DNA of 64,000 nt from positions 2,007,501 through 2,071,500 of the forward strand of contig NZ_VIWT01000001.1 of assembly GCF_007829815.1 (NCBI RefSeq), in the 5' to 3' direction. The position numbers and the translations under genes are program-made. Positions 8,039-15,187 of this stretch are shown here, in pieces (position 1 is the first letter of the stretch; the number at the start of each line of letters is the position of its first letter). The notes under the pieces are model-generated. The model made no database searches, had not been told where the DNA came from, and saw only the letters and a list, made by a program, of their open reading frames with translations. This DNA comes from Kitasatospora viridis (GTDB taxonomy: Bacteria > Actinomycetota > Actinomycetes > Streptomycetales > Streptomycetaceae).

Positions 8039-8881
8039 ATGGACGATCACGAAGCACAGCGTCGCGCCGCCCTCGGCGGCTTCCTGCGGTCGCGGCGGGA
8101 GCGGCTGACCCCGGGCGAGGTCGGCCTGACCGGCGGCCCCCGGCGCCGGACGCCGGGGCTGCGCCGCGAGGAGGTCGCGCTGCTGTCGGGCGTGAGCGTG
8201 TCCTGGTACTCGTGGCTGGAGCAGGGGCGCCCGATCGCCGCCTCCCGGCAGGTGCTCGACGCGCTGGCCACCACGCTGCGCCTGACCGGGGACGAGCGGC
8301 GCCACGTCTTCGACCTCGCCGGTGAGGGCGACTCCGGTCCGCAGCCGGTCGCCGCCGGCTGCCCGGCCGTCGGCGACCACCTGCGGGCCACCGTCGCCGC
8401 CCTGGCCCCGAACCCGGCCTGCCTGCTGGACCGGCACTGGGACGTGCTCGCCCACAACGAGGCCGAGGCGGCCCTCTACGGCGGCCTGGACCAACTGCCC
8501 CCGAAGCGCCGCAACATGATCTGGCTGTACTTCGGCTGGCCGCCGATGCGCACCGTCGTGAAGGACTGGGAGACCGAGTCCTGGGCGGTGCTGGCGCAGT
8601 TCCGCGCCTCCGCCGACCGGCACCCGGGCGATCCGCGGTTCGCCGAGATCGTCGCGGACGTGTCGAGCGCCGACCCCGGGTTCCCGGCGCGCTGGGAGCG
8701 GCACGACGTGGCGGGGTTCACCCCGGCGCTCAAGCGCTTCGACCACCCGGAGCTGGGTCCGCTGACCTTCCGTCAGGCGAAGCTGATCGCGGCCGAGGAC
8801 CCGGACCTGCACCTGGTGGCGCGCTACCCGGCCGACCCGTCCACCGGCCGGGCGCTGCGGCAGGTGGCGCCGGCTCAGTGA
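8039..8881 (+). CDS. XRE-family regulator with MmyB-like ligand-binding domain
   Basis: 280 residues. The N-terminal HTH has the hallmark RRTPGLRREEVALLSGVSVSWYSWLEQGR (residues about 38-66), universal in the actinobacterial MmyB-type subgroup. The C-terminal domain (about 100-275) has the PAS-like MmyB signature with LLDRHWDVLAHNEAEAALYG and a closing HLVARYPADP. These regulators usually sit divergent to an oxidoreductase or transporter that they control; here that is the MFS gene at 6751. The 3' end overlaps the convergent MFS gene by 7 bp. Confidence 0.9.
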   Translation: MDDHEAQRRAALGGFLRSRRERLTPGEVGLTGGPRRRTPGLRREEVALLSGVSVSWYSWLEQGRPIAASRQVLDALATTLRLTGDERRHVFDLAGEGDSGPQPVAAGCPAVGDHLRATVAALAPNPACLLDRHWDVLAHNEAEAALYGGLDQLPPKRRNMIWLYFGWPPMRTVVKDWETESWAVLAQFRASADRHPGDPRFAEIVADVSSADPGFPARWERHDVAGFTPALKRFDHPELGPLTFRQAKLIAAEDPDLHLVARYPADPSTGRALRQVAPAQ

Positions 8882-10164
8882 GCGCGCTCCGCCAGGGCGG
8901 CCTCGATCCGCCGGGTGCTGGTCAGCGTCACCGACAGCAGCCCCGTCCCGGCCAGCAGCACCGCGCCGACCACGAACGGCGCCCGCAGGCCGTCCACCGT
9001 GGCGAGCCAGCCGCCGAGCAGGGCGCCCACCGGAGCGGCGCCGAGGGCGAGCAGGCGGCGGGCGGCGGAGACCCGGCCGGCCAGCTGGGTCGGGACGAGC
9101 GCCTGGGTGACGGACGGCGCGAGCACCATGGTGGCGGCCATCGCGGCGCCGAGCAGGGCGAGGGAAAGGGCGGCGATCAGGGCGGGCCACGGGCCGGCGG
9201 AGAGCCCGAGGCCCGCCTCTGCGAGCCCTTCGAGCAGCGCGGTCATGGTCAGCGCGGCCCCGATGCCCATCCAGGCGCGCAGCCGCCCGGCCAGCACGGC
9301 GCCGAGCAGTCCGCCGACCGCCTGCGCGGTGAGCAGCACGCCGTAGCCGAGCGAGCCCAGGTGCAGCATCTGGCGGGCGAAGAGCACCAGCACCGTCTCG
9401 GTGGCGGCGAACGCCAGGTTGCCGATGGCCGGGCGCAGCGCCAGCCCGAGCAGCACCTTGTCGCGGAAGAGGAAGGCGGCGCCGGAGCGGGCGTCGGCCC
9501 AGAGCGAGCGCTCGCCGGCCGAGGGGGCCACCGGCTGCGGGGGCAGCGTGCGGATCAGCAGCGAGCTGGCCAGGAAGGAGAGCGCGTCCAGCCCGAACGG
9601 CAGGGCCCGTGCGAGGGCGAACAGCGCCGCCCCGGCCGGCGGTCCCACGAAGTCGCGGGCGACGCTCTGCGAGCCCATCTGACGGCTGTTCGCCTTCTCC
9701 AGCAGCGTCAGGTCCCGTCCCAGCAGCTCCGGCAGGTACCCGGAGCCGGCCGAGTCGAAGAAGATCTGGCCGGTGCCGAGCAGGAAGGCGACGGCTATCA
9801 GCAGCGGCACCGAGAGCCAGTGGAACCCGGCCGCGACGGCCGGCACGGCGAGCAGCCCGGCCCGCAGCAGGTCGGTGACCCACATGGTGCGCCGCCGGTC
9901 CCAGCGGTCCACCAGGGCCCCGCCGATCAGGCCGAAGAAGAACCAGGGGGCCAACGCGGCCGAGGTGACCAGGGCGATCTGGAACGGGTCGCGGGTCAGG
10001 GCGGCGGCCAGCAGCGGCAGCGCGGCCAGGTAGACGCCGTCGCCGAGCGAGGAGGCGGCGCTGGCCGCGAAGAGGCGGTGGAACGCCTTGGGCAGGGCGG
10101 TGGGCGCCGCGGCGGGGGTCGACGGCACGCCGGCCGGGGTCGACGCAAGCTGAGTCTCGGTCAT
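8875..10164 (-). CDS. MFS transporter (DHA3/macrolide-efflux-like)
   Basis: 429 residues. The start ATG at 10164 overlaps the ArsR-type regulator stop (ATGA), so the two are one operon. Features: HRLFAASAASSLGDGVYLAALP in helix 1, the motif-A loop GGALVDRWDRRRTMWVTDLLRA, and a conserved QMGSQSVARDFVGPPAGAAL segment in helix 5, all typical of MefA-like DHA3 carriers. The open frame continues upstream, but that part is the regulator's shadow. Likely efflux of an amphipathic compound, induced through the co-transcribed repressor. Confidence 0.85.
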   Translation of the reverse strand: MTETQLASTPAGVPSTPAAAPTALPKAFHRLFAASAASSLGDGVYLAALPLLAAALTRDPFQIALVTSAALAPWFFFGLIGGALVDRWDRRRTMWVTDLLRAGLLAVPAVAAGFHWLSVPLLIAVAFLLGTGQIFFDSAGSGYLPELLGRDLTLLEKANSRQMGSQSVARDFVGPPAGAALFALARALPFGLDALSFLASSLLIRTLPPQPVAPSAGERSLWADARSGAAFLFRDKVLLGLALRPAIGNLAFAATETVLVLFARQMLHLGSLGYGVLLTAQAVGGLLGAVLAGRLRAWMGIGAALTMTALLEGLAEAGLGLSAGPWPALIAALSLALLGAAMAATMVLAPSVTQALVPTQLAGRVSAARRLLALGAAPVGALLGGWLATVDGLRAPFVVGAVLLAGTGLLSVTLTSTRRIEAALAERAH

Positions 10165-10688
10165 CTCGTGTCCTGGGGGCGGTAGAAGGCAACCATCAGG
10201 TTGGCGGTGGGCTCGTCGGGGTCGGCGGTCGCGCGCAGTTCCTCGGAGAGGGCGACCAGGCGCCGCGCGAACTCCTCGTAGGTCGACTGGCTGATCCGCA
10301 CGTGCTGCAGCCAGGCCAGTCGCGGTCCGGGCGGGGCCGCCTCCAGGTCGGCGAGCGCGTGCCGCATCACGATGTCGGGCTCGCCGGGCGCGGGGTCCGG
10401 GAGCGAGATCCCGCGCGAGGTGCGCGCGTAGTACCGCTCGACCACGCCGCGCACCCGCCGGGTGGAGACCACCTCGACCAGGCCGGCCTTCTCCAGCAGC
10501 CGCACGTGGTAGCTGGAGCTGCCCTTGGCGACGCCGAGCTTCTCGGCGAGTTGGGTGATGGTGGCGGGCCCGTCCCGCAGGATGCCGAGGATCCGGTGGC
10601 GCACCACGTTGTTGATGGCGCGCAACTGCTCGTCGGTGGAGAGGTGGACGGTGTCCCCGGTGGGCACCGCGAAGGCGTCGTCGGTCAC
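10161..10688 (-). CDS. ArsR/helix-turn-helix regulator of the MFS efflux gene
   Basis: 175 residues from GTG at 10688 (a TTG at 10697 would add three residues but lies inside the operator). The winged helix spans about residues 18-95: LRAINNVVRHRILGILRDGP, then the recognition helix GVAKGSSSYHVRLLEKAGLV and a wing with RVRGVVERYY. The C-terminal half is an all-helical effector or dimer region. It is coupled to the MFS gene by ATGA. The operator at 10698-10725 abuts the start, which suggests tight autoregulation and possibly a leaderless mRNA. Confidence 0.85.
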   Translation of the reverse strand: MTDDAFAVPTGDTVHLSTDEQLRAINNVVRHRILGILRDGPATITQLAEKLGVAKGSSSYHVRLLEKAGLVEVVSTRRVRGVVERYYARTSRGISLPDPAPGEPDIVMRHALADLEAAPPGPRLAWLQHVRISQSTYEEFARRLVALSEELRATADPDEPTANLMVAFYRPQDTR

Positions 10689-10697
10689 GGGACACAA

Positions 10698-10725
10698 TGG
10701 TCAACGTTTCTTGACCATTCGTCAA
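10698..10725 (-). promoter_or_regulatory. Overlapping palindromes around TTGACCA, likely ArsR-type operator
   Basis: TGGTCAA (10698-10704), 6-base centre, TTGACCA (10711-10717) is a perfect 7-bp-arm palindrome. The right arm is reused in TTGAC-N5-GTCAA (10711-10725). TTGAC also resembles a -35 box, so binding here would block transcription of the regulator-MFS operon. Confidence 0.65.
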
Positions 10726-10922
10726 GAGGCTTTTCGCGGAGCCCCGCGCGGATGCGCCCGTGCCCGAACGATGAGACGACCGGTTTTCTCCGGTGACACC
10801 TGGGCATGCAGTGCCCTACATTCCCGTGCAGTCCACAGCCGATCACCAAAAGCGCTGCTCGGCGGGCGCGTTCACGCGCTGCGGCGCTGCTGGGATCCCC
10901 CGCTACCGCCGGAGTCGCCCAC

Positions 10923-11204
10923 ATGTCCACCAAACCTGACACCTCGTCGGCGCCCCCGGGCGCCCTGCCCCCGGTCACCCCCGCACGGGTCCTGGCCGGC
11001 GTCGCGCTGGCCGTGCCCGTGGTCGCGCTGCTCTGGGTCTCGTCGTACTCCAGGCTCACGCCCGAGCTCGGCGGCATGCCGTTCTTCTACTGGTACCAGA
11101 TCCTCTGGATCCCGTTCTCCGCGCTCTTCACCGTCGCCGCCTACCTGCTGCTCAACCACGACGCGAAGCAGCGGCGCGCCGCGAACGGGGGCGCGGCCGA
11201 GTGA
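10923..11204 (+). CDS. DUF3311 small membrane protein, partner of SSS symporter
   Basis: 93 residues with two hydrophobic segments (about 23-43 and 55-77) and the DUF3311 signature TPELGGMPFFYWYQILWIP. A GGAG site lies 9 bp upstream. DUF3311 proteins almost always precede a sodium:solute symporter of the MctP type, as here, where the stop overlaps the symporter GTG. It probably assists assembly or stability of the transporter. Confidence 0.85.
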   Translation: MSTKPDTSSAPPGALPPVTPARVLAGVALAVPVVALLWVSSYSRLTPELGGMPFFYWYQILWIPFSALFTVAAYLLLNHDAKQRRAANGGAAE

Positions 11205-12823
11205 AGGTCAACACGGTCGCGCTGACCGTCTTCGTGCTGTTCTTCCTGATGGTCACCGTGGTCGGCTTCCTGGCCGCCCGCTGGCGCCGCGCGGACGACG
11301 CGATGCACCTGCACGAGTGGGGGCTGGGCGGCCGCAGCTTCGGCACCTGGGTCACCTGGTTCCTGCTGGGCGGCGACCTCTACACCGCGTACACCTTCAT
11401 CGCCGTCCCCGCGGCGGTCTACGGCAGCGGCGCGGCGGGCTTCTTCGCGGTGCCGTACACGATCATCGCCTACCCGCTGGTCTTCCTCTTCCTGCCCCGG
11501 CTCTGGTCGGTGGCCCGGGTGCACGGCTACGTCACCCCGGCCGACTTCGTGCGCGGCCGGTACGGCTCGCGCGGCCTCTCGCTGGCCGTCGCGGTCACCG
11601 GCATCCTCGCCACCATGCCCTACATCGCGCTCCAACTGGTCGGCATCCAGGCGGTGCTGGACACCCTCGGGGTCGGCGGCGGGGCGAACTCCAACTGGTT
11701 CCTGAAGGACCTGCCGCTCTTCCTGGCCTTCGCCGTGCTGGCCGCCTACACCTACTCGTCCGGGCTGCGGGCACCGGCGCTGATCGCCTTCGTCAAGGAC
11801 ATCCTGGTCTACATCGTGATCATCGTCGCGGTGATCTACCTGCCGATGCGGCTCGGCGGCTACGGGCACATCTTCGACGCCGCCGCGCAGAAGTTCGCGC
11901 CCAACCCGAAGACCCACAAGGCGGCCGGTTCGATGATCACCGGCCCGAACGCGCAGTGGGGCTACGCGACCCTGGCGCTCGGCTCGGCGCTCGCGCTCTT
12001 CATGTACCCGCACACCGTGACCGGCGTGCTGGCCGCCAAGTCGCGCACCACCGTGCGCCGCAACATGGCGATCCTGCCCGCCTACTCGCTGATGCTCGGC
12101 CTGCTGGCGCTGCTCGGCTTCCTGGCCATCGCGGCCGGGGTCGGCAAGGGCGTGGCCGGCTTCAACCCGCAGCTGGCGGTGCCGCAGCTGTTCGCCAAGC
12201 TCTTCCCGGACTGGTTCACCGGCGTGGCCTTCGCCGCGATCGGGATCGGCGCGCTGGTGCCGGCCGCGATCATGTCGATCGCCGCCGCCAACCTGTTCAC
12301 CCGCAACATCTACCGCGAGTTCCTGCGCCCCGACGCCACCCCGGCCCAGGAGACCAAGGTCGCCAAGCTGGTGTCGCTGCTGGTCAAGGTCGGTGCGCTG
12401 GTCTTCGTGCTGGGCATGGACAAGCAGCTGGCGATCAACATGCAGCTGCTCGGCGGCATCTGGATCCTGCAGACCTTCGTGGCGATCGTGCCCGGCCTGT
12501 TCACCCGGTGGTTCCACCGCTGGGCGCTGGTGGCCGGCTGGGCGGTCGGCATGGTCTACGGCACCTGGAAGGCCTACGGCATCGCCTCCCCCGCCACCAA
12601 GCACTTCGGCGGCAGCGCGGCCACCATCCCGGTGATCGGGCAGATCGGGTACATCGGCCTGACCGCCTTCGTGCTCAACCTGATCGTCTCGGTCGTGCTC
12701 ACCCTGGCGCTCCGGGCGGCCGACGCCCCGGCCGGGAAGGACGAGACCTCGCCCGCCGACTACAGCGCGAAGGAAGGCGACCCCGAGCTCGAAAACGCGC
12801 CCCAACCGGTCGCGGCGCACTAA
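11201..12823 (+). CDS. Sodium:solute symporter, MctP-type monocarboxylate permease
   Basis: 540 residues with a GTG start overlapping the DUF3311 stop. The SSS fold is evident: AVYGSGAAGFFAVPYTIIAYP in the third helix and GYVTPADFVRGRYGSRGLSLAV (the SSS signature in the loop before TM4). The Na+-site region AAIMSIAAANLFTRNIYREFL resembles that of MctP and ActP. MctP in Rhizobium takes up lactate, pyruvate and alanine. A charged Asp/Glu-rich tail ends the protein. Preference for short monocarboxylates is inferred from the family and the DUF3311 partner. Confidence 0.85.
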   Translation: MKVNTVALTVFVLFFLMVTVVGFLAARWRRADDAMHLHEWGLGGRSFGTWVTWFLLGGDLYTAYTFIAVPAAVYGSGAAGFFAVPYTIIAYPLVFLFLPRLWSVARVHGYVTPADFVRGRYGSRGLSLAVAVTGILATMPYIALQLVGIQAVLDTLGVGGGANSNWFLKDLPLFLAFAVLAAYTYSSGLRAPALIAFVKDILVYIVIIVAVIYLPMRLGGYGHIFDAAAQKFAPNPKTHKAAGSMITGPNAQWGYATLALGSALALFMYPHTVTGVLAAKSRTTVRRNMAILPAYSLMLGLLALLGFLAIAAGVGKGVAGFNPQLAVPQLFAKLFPDWFTGVAFAAIGIGALVPAAIMSIAAANLFTRNIYREFLRPDATPAQETKVAKLVSLLVKVGALVFVLGMDKQLAINMQLLGGIWILQTFVAIVPGLFTRWFHRWALVAGWAVGMVYGTWKAYGIASPATKHFGGSAATIPVIGQIGYIGLTAFVLNLIVSVVLTLALRAADAPAGKDETSPADYSAKEGDPELENAPQPVAAH

Positions 12824-12843
12824 GCGCCCCGACACGCGCCCTG

Positions 12844-12892
12844 TGATCGCGCCGCCACCGCACTCAACACTGAGGGGGTGGCGGCGCGATCA
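12844..12892 (+). terminator. Intrinsic terminator-like hairpin after the symporter
   Basis: Perfect 16-bp arms (12844-12859 and 12877-12892, arm starting TGATCGCGCCGCC) with a 17-base loop, 20 bp after the symporter stop. There is no T-run, as usual in high-G+C actinobacteria. Confidence 0.75.
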
Positions 12893-13013
12893 TATGTACG
12901 TCGGCAGCTTGTCCGAACGGGACGGCGCCGCCACCACCGACCCCCGGTCGACCGGCCCGCCGCCTGATCCGGCGGGACCGGCCGGCCTTCCGCACCGACG
13001 AGGAGAACCGCGC

Positions 13014-13757
13014 ATGCCCGAGCTGAGCACCATCCTCAACGGAACGCCCCGGCAGGACCGGGCTGCCGTCCCGCTGCCGTCCGTGCTGATCGCCACCCGG
13101 CACGGCCAGTCCACCGCGAACGTGGAGTTCGAGCTCGCCGAGAGCACCGGTGCCCTGAGCGTCCCGATCACCTGCCGGGACGCCGACATCCCGCTCTCGA
13201 TGCTCGGCCAGCAGCAGGCCCAGGGCCTCGGCCGGTGGTGGGGCGAGCTGCCCTCCGCCGACCGGCCGCGCACCGTCTGGTGCTCGCCGTACGTGCGGAC
13301 CACCGAGACCGCCCGGATCGCGATCGCCCAGGCCGCCGGGCTGGGGTCGGTCCCGGTCGGGCTGCCGGTGCGCTACGACGAGCGGCTGCGCGACCGGGAG
13401 CTCGGCGTGCTGGAGATGCTCCCCCGGGCCGCGATCGAGAAGCACCACCCGGAGGAGGCCGTCCGCCGCCGGCGGATGGGCGAGCTCTACTACCGCCCGC
13501 CCGGCGGCGAGAGCTGGTCGGACGTCGCCCTGCGGGTCCGCGACCTGCTGCGCGACCTGTGCGCGGCGGAGGCGGGCCGGCCGGTGCTGCTGGTCGCGCA
13601 CGACAACGTGGTGCTGATGCTGCGGTACGTGCTGGAGCAGTTGACGGAGGACCAGCTGTTGAAGCTGAACCCGGTGCGCAACTGCTCGGCGAGCGTGTGG
13701 CGCGCGCAGGACTGCAGATTGGCGCCGGAACTGTGGAACGACGTCACGCACTTGTGA
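13014..13757 (+). CDS. Histidine phosphatase (phosphoglycerate-mutase-like)
   Basis: 247 residues; the start at 13014 follows a GAGGAG site. Catalytic features: ATRHGQST (phospho-acceptor His in RHG), CSPYVRTTETA, LRDRELGVLE, and VAHDNVVLML with the second His. An insertion of about 20 residues after RHGQST (FELAESTGALSVPITCRDAD) is typical of the actinobacterial branch of this family. It stands alone between two terminators. The substrate (sugar phosphate or other monoester) is not readable. Confidence 0.85.
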   Translation: MPELSTILNGTPRQDRAAVPLPSVLIATRHGQSTANVEFELAESTGALSVPITCRDADIPLSMLGQQQAQGLGRWWGELPSADRPRTVWCSPYVRTTETARIAIAQAAGLGSVPVGLPVRYDERLRDRELGVLEMLPRAAIEKHHPEEAVRRRRMGELYYRPPGGESWSDVALRVRDLLRDLCAAEAGRPVLLVAHDNVVLMLRYVLEQLTEDQLLKLNPVRNCSASVWRAQDCRLAPELWNDVTHL

Positions 13758-13766
13758 GCGCGGGTG

Positions 13767-13799
13767 CGGGCCCGGATCGGCGCAGCTGATCCGGGCCCG
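13767..13799 (+). terminator. Hairpin after the phosphatase gene
   Basis: Perfect 12-bp arms CGGGCCCGGATC (13767-13778) and its complement (13788-13799), with a 9-base loop, 10 bp past the stop. Confidence 0.75.
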
Positions 13800-13876
13800 T
13801 CCGCCCCCCGCGCGCGAACCACCCAGTCGTGCCAGTCCTCCTGACGACCCGTCCGATCAGCATTGACGCCCAGTAG

Positions 13877-13901
13877 ATACTGAGTGTAGATATCTGAGTA
13901 T
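13877..13901 (+). promoter_or_regulatory. Likely PadR operator overlapping the PadR start codon
   Basis: ATACT (13877-13881) and AGTAT (13897-13901) are the ends of an imperfect 25-bp inverted repeat that runs into the ATG at 13900. The same stretch can be read as a near-direct repeat of TAGATA-TGAGT. PadR repressors commonly bind such AT-rich ATAC...GTAT sites, so autoregulation is likely. This is an AT-rich island in a G+C-rich region. Confidence 0.55.
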
Positions 13902-14424
13902 GACAGTTCCTCTCGCCCTGCTGGGCCTGCTGGACCGCGCGCCGAGCCACGGCTACGACCTCAAGCGCGAGTACGACTCCTTCTTCGGCCGCGACAAGCC
14001 CCTCCCGCCCGGCCAGGTGTACTCGACGCTCAGCCGGCTGGAGCGCGACGGCAAGGTGGTGATGACGCAGATCGACCCCGGCGACGGCCCGGACCGCAAG
14101 CGGTACGTGATCACCGAGCGCGGCGCCGTCGAGCTGCACACCTGGCTGACCGAGCCCTCCGCGCCCGAACCCCACCTGCAGACGGTGCTGTTCACCAAGG
14201 TGGTGATCGCGCTGCTGCTCGACCGGGACGCCGCCGGCTACCTGGACGGCCAGCGCGCCGCCCACATGCGCCGGATGCGCGAGCTCACCGAGGTGCGCCG
14301 CAGCGGCAGCCTGGTCGACCGGCTGCTCGCCGACCACGGGCTCTTCCACCTGGAGGCCGACCTGCGCTGGATCGACCAGACCGCGGCCCGGCTGGGCGCG
14401 CTCGCCGAGGAGATCCGCCAGTGA
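13900..14424 (+). CDS. PadR-family transcriptional regulator
   Basis: 174 residues. The N-terminal winged helix has LALLGLLDRAPSHGYDLKREYD and GQVYSTLSRLERDGKV, the PadR signature, followed by the wing GPDRKRYVITERG. The C-terminal helical region (about 90-174) matches Vir_act_alpha_C-type dimerisation. The start sits inside the operator, with no Shine-Dalgarno visible, suggesting leaderless translation. It lies upstream of the ABC exporter and probably represses it. Confidence 0.88.
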   Translation: MTVPLALLGLLDRAPSHGYDLKREYDSFFGRDKPLPPGQVYSTLSRLERDGKVVMTQIDPGDGPDRKRYVITERGAVELHTWLTEPSAPEPHLQTVLFTKVVIALLLDRDAAGYLDGQRAAHMRRMRELTEVRRSGSLVDRLLADHGLFHLEADLRWIDQTAARLGALAEEIRQ

Positions 14425-14488
14425 GCACCAGAGCCGGCACCAGCACCCCGGGCTCCGCCCAGCTCTCCCGTACCGAGGAGGTCCGGCC

Positions 14489-15187
14489 ATGACCACCGAC
14501 CCCGTGCTGCAAGCCCGCGACGTGACCCTGGCCTTCGGCCAGACCCCGGCGCTGCGCGGCGCCGACCTCACCGTCGAGCGCGGCGAGATCCTCGCCATCA
14601 TGGGCCCGAGCGGCTCCGGCAAGTCCACCCTGCTGCACTGCCTGGCCGGGATCCTGCGGCCGGACTCCGGTGAAGTGCACTTCGCCGGCCGCCGGTTGGA
14701 CACCATGCCGGAGCAGGAGCGCAGTGCGCTGCGCCGCGACCGGTTCGGCTTCGTCTTCCAGTTCGGCCAGCTGGTACCGGAGTTGACGGCGGTGGAGAAC
14801 GTCGCCTTACCCCTGCTGCTGGGCCGGGCCAAGCGGTCCACCGCGCTGGCACAGGCCGGTGAGTGGTTCGGCCGGCTCGGGCTGGACGGGCTGGAGGGCC
14901 GCCGGTCCGGCGAGCTCTCCGGCGGCCAGGCCCAACGGGTGGCACTGGCCCGGGCGTTGGTGACCAAGCCGGACGTGGTCTTCGCCGACGAGCCGACCGG
15001 AGCGCTCGACTCGCTCACCGGCGAGCAGGTGATGGACCTGCTGGTCGCGACCGCGCGGGAGCAGGGCGCGACCGTGGTGATCGTGACCCACGAGCCCCGG
15101 GTCGCCGCCTGCGCCGACCGCGAAGTCGTGGTGCGCGACGGCGTGGTGCGCTCGCTGGACTTCGACGTCGAACGGCTGGCGTCGTGA
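14489..15187 (+). CDS. ABC transporter ATP-binding protein (MacB/LolD-like)
   Basis: 232 residues. Walker A is GPSGSGKST (about residue 36), the Q-loop lies in FVFQFGQLVPELTAVEN, the ABC signature is ELSGGQAQRVALARAL, Walker B is VVFADEPTGALDS, and the H-loop is VIVTHEP. The GALDS and QLVPELTA wording is that of the FtsX-coupled MacB/LolD group. The stop overlaps the permease GTG (GTGA), so the two are translated as a pair. Confidence 0.92.
   Translation: MTTDPVLQARDVTLAFGQTPALRGADLTVERGEILAIMGPSGSGKSTLLHCLAGILRPDSGEVHFAGRRLDTMPEQERSALRRDRFGFVFQFGQLVPELTAVENVALPLLLGRAKRSTALAQAGEWFGRLGLDGLEGRRSGELSGGQAQRVALARALVTKPDVVFADEPTGALDSLTGEQVMDLLVATAREQGATVVIVTHEPRVAACADREVVVRDGVVRSLDFDVERLAS

Noticed and set aside
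6569..10192. 1207-codon minus-strand open frame spanning two MFS genes and the XRE gene
   Set aside because: It is the shadow frame of real genes; only the 6733 start segment has its own ribosome site and is reported separately.
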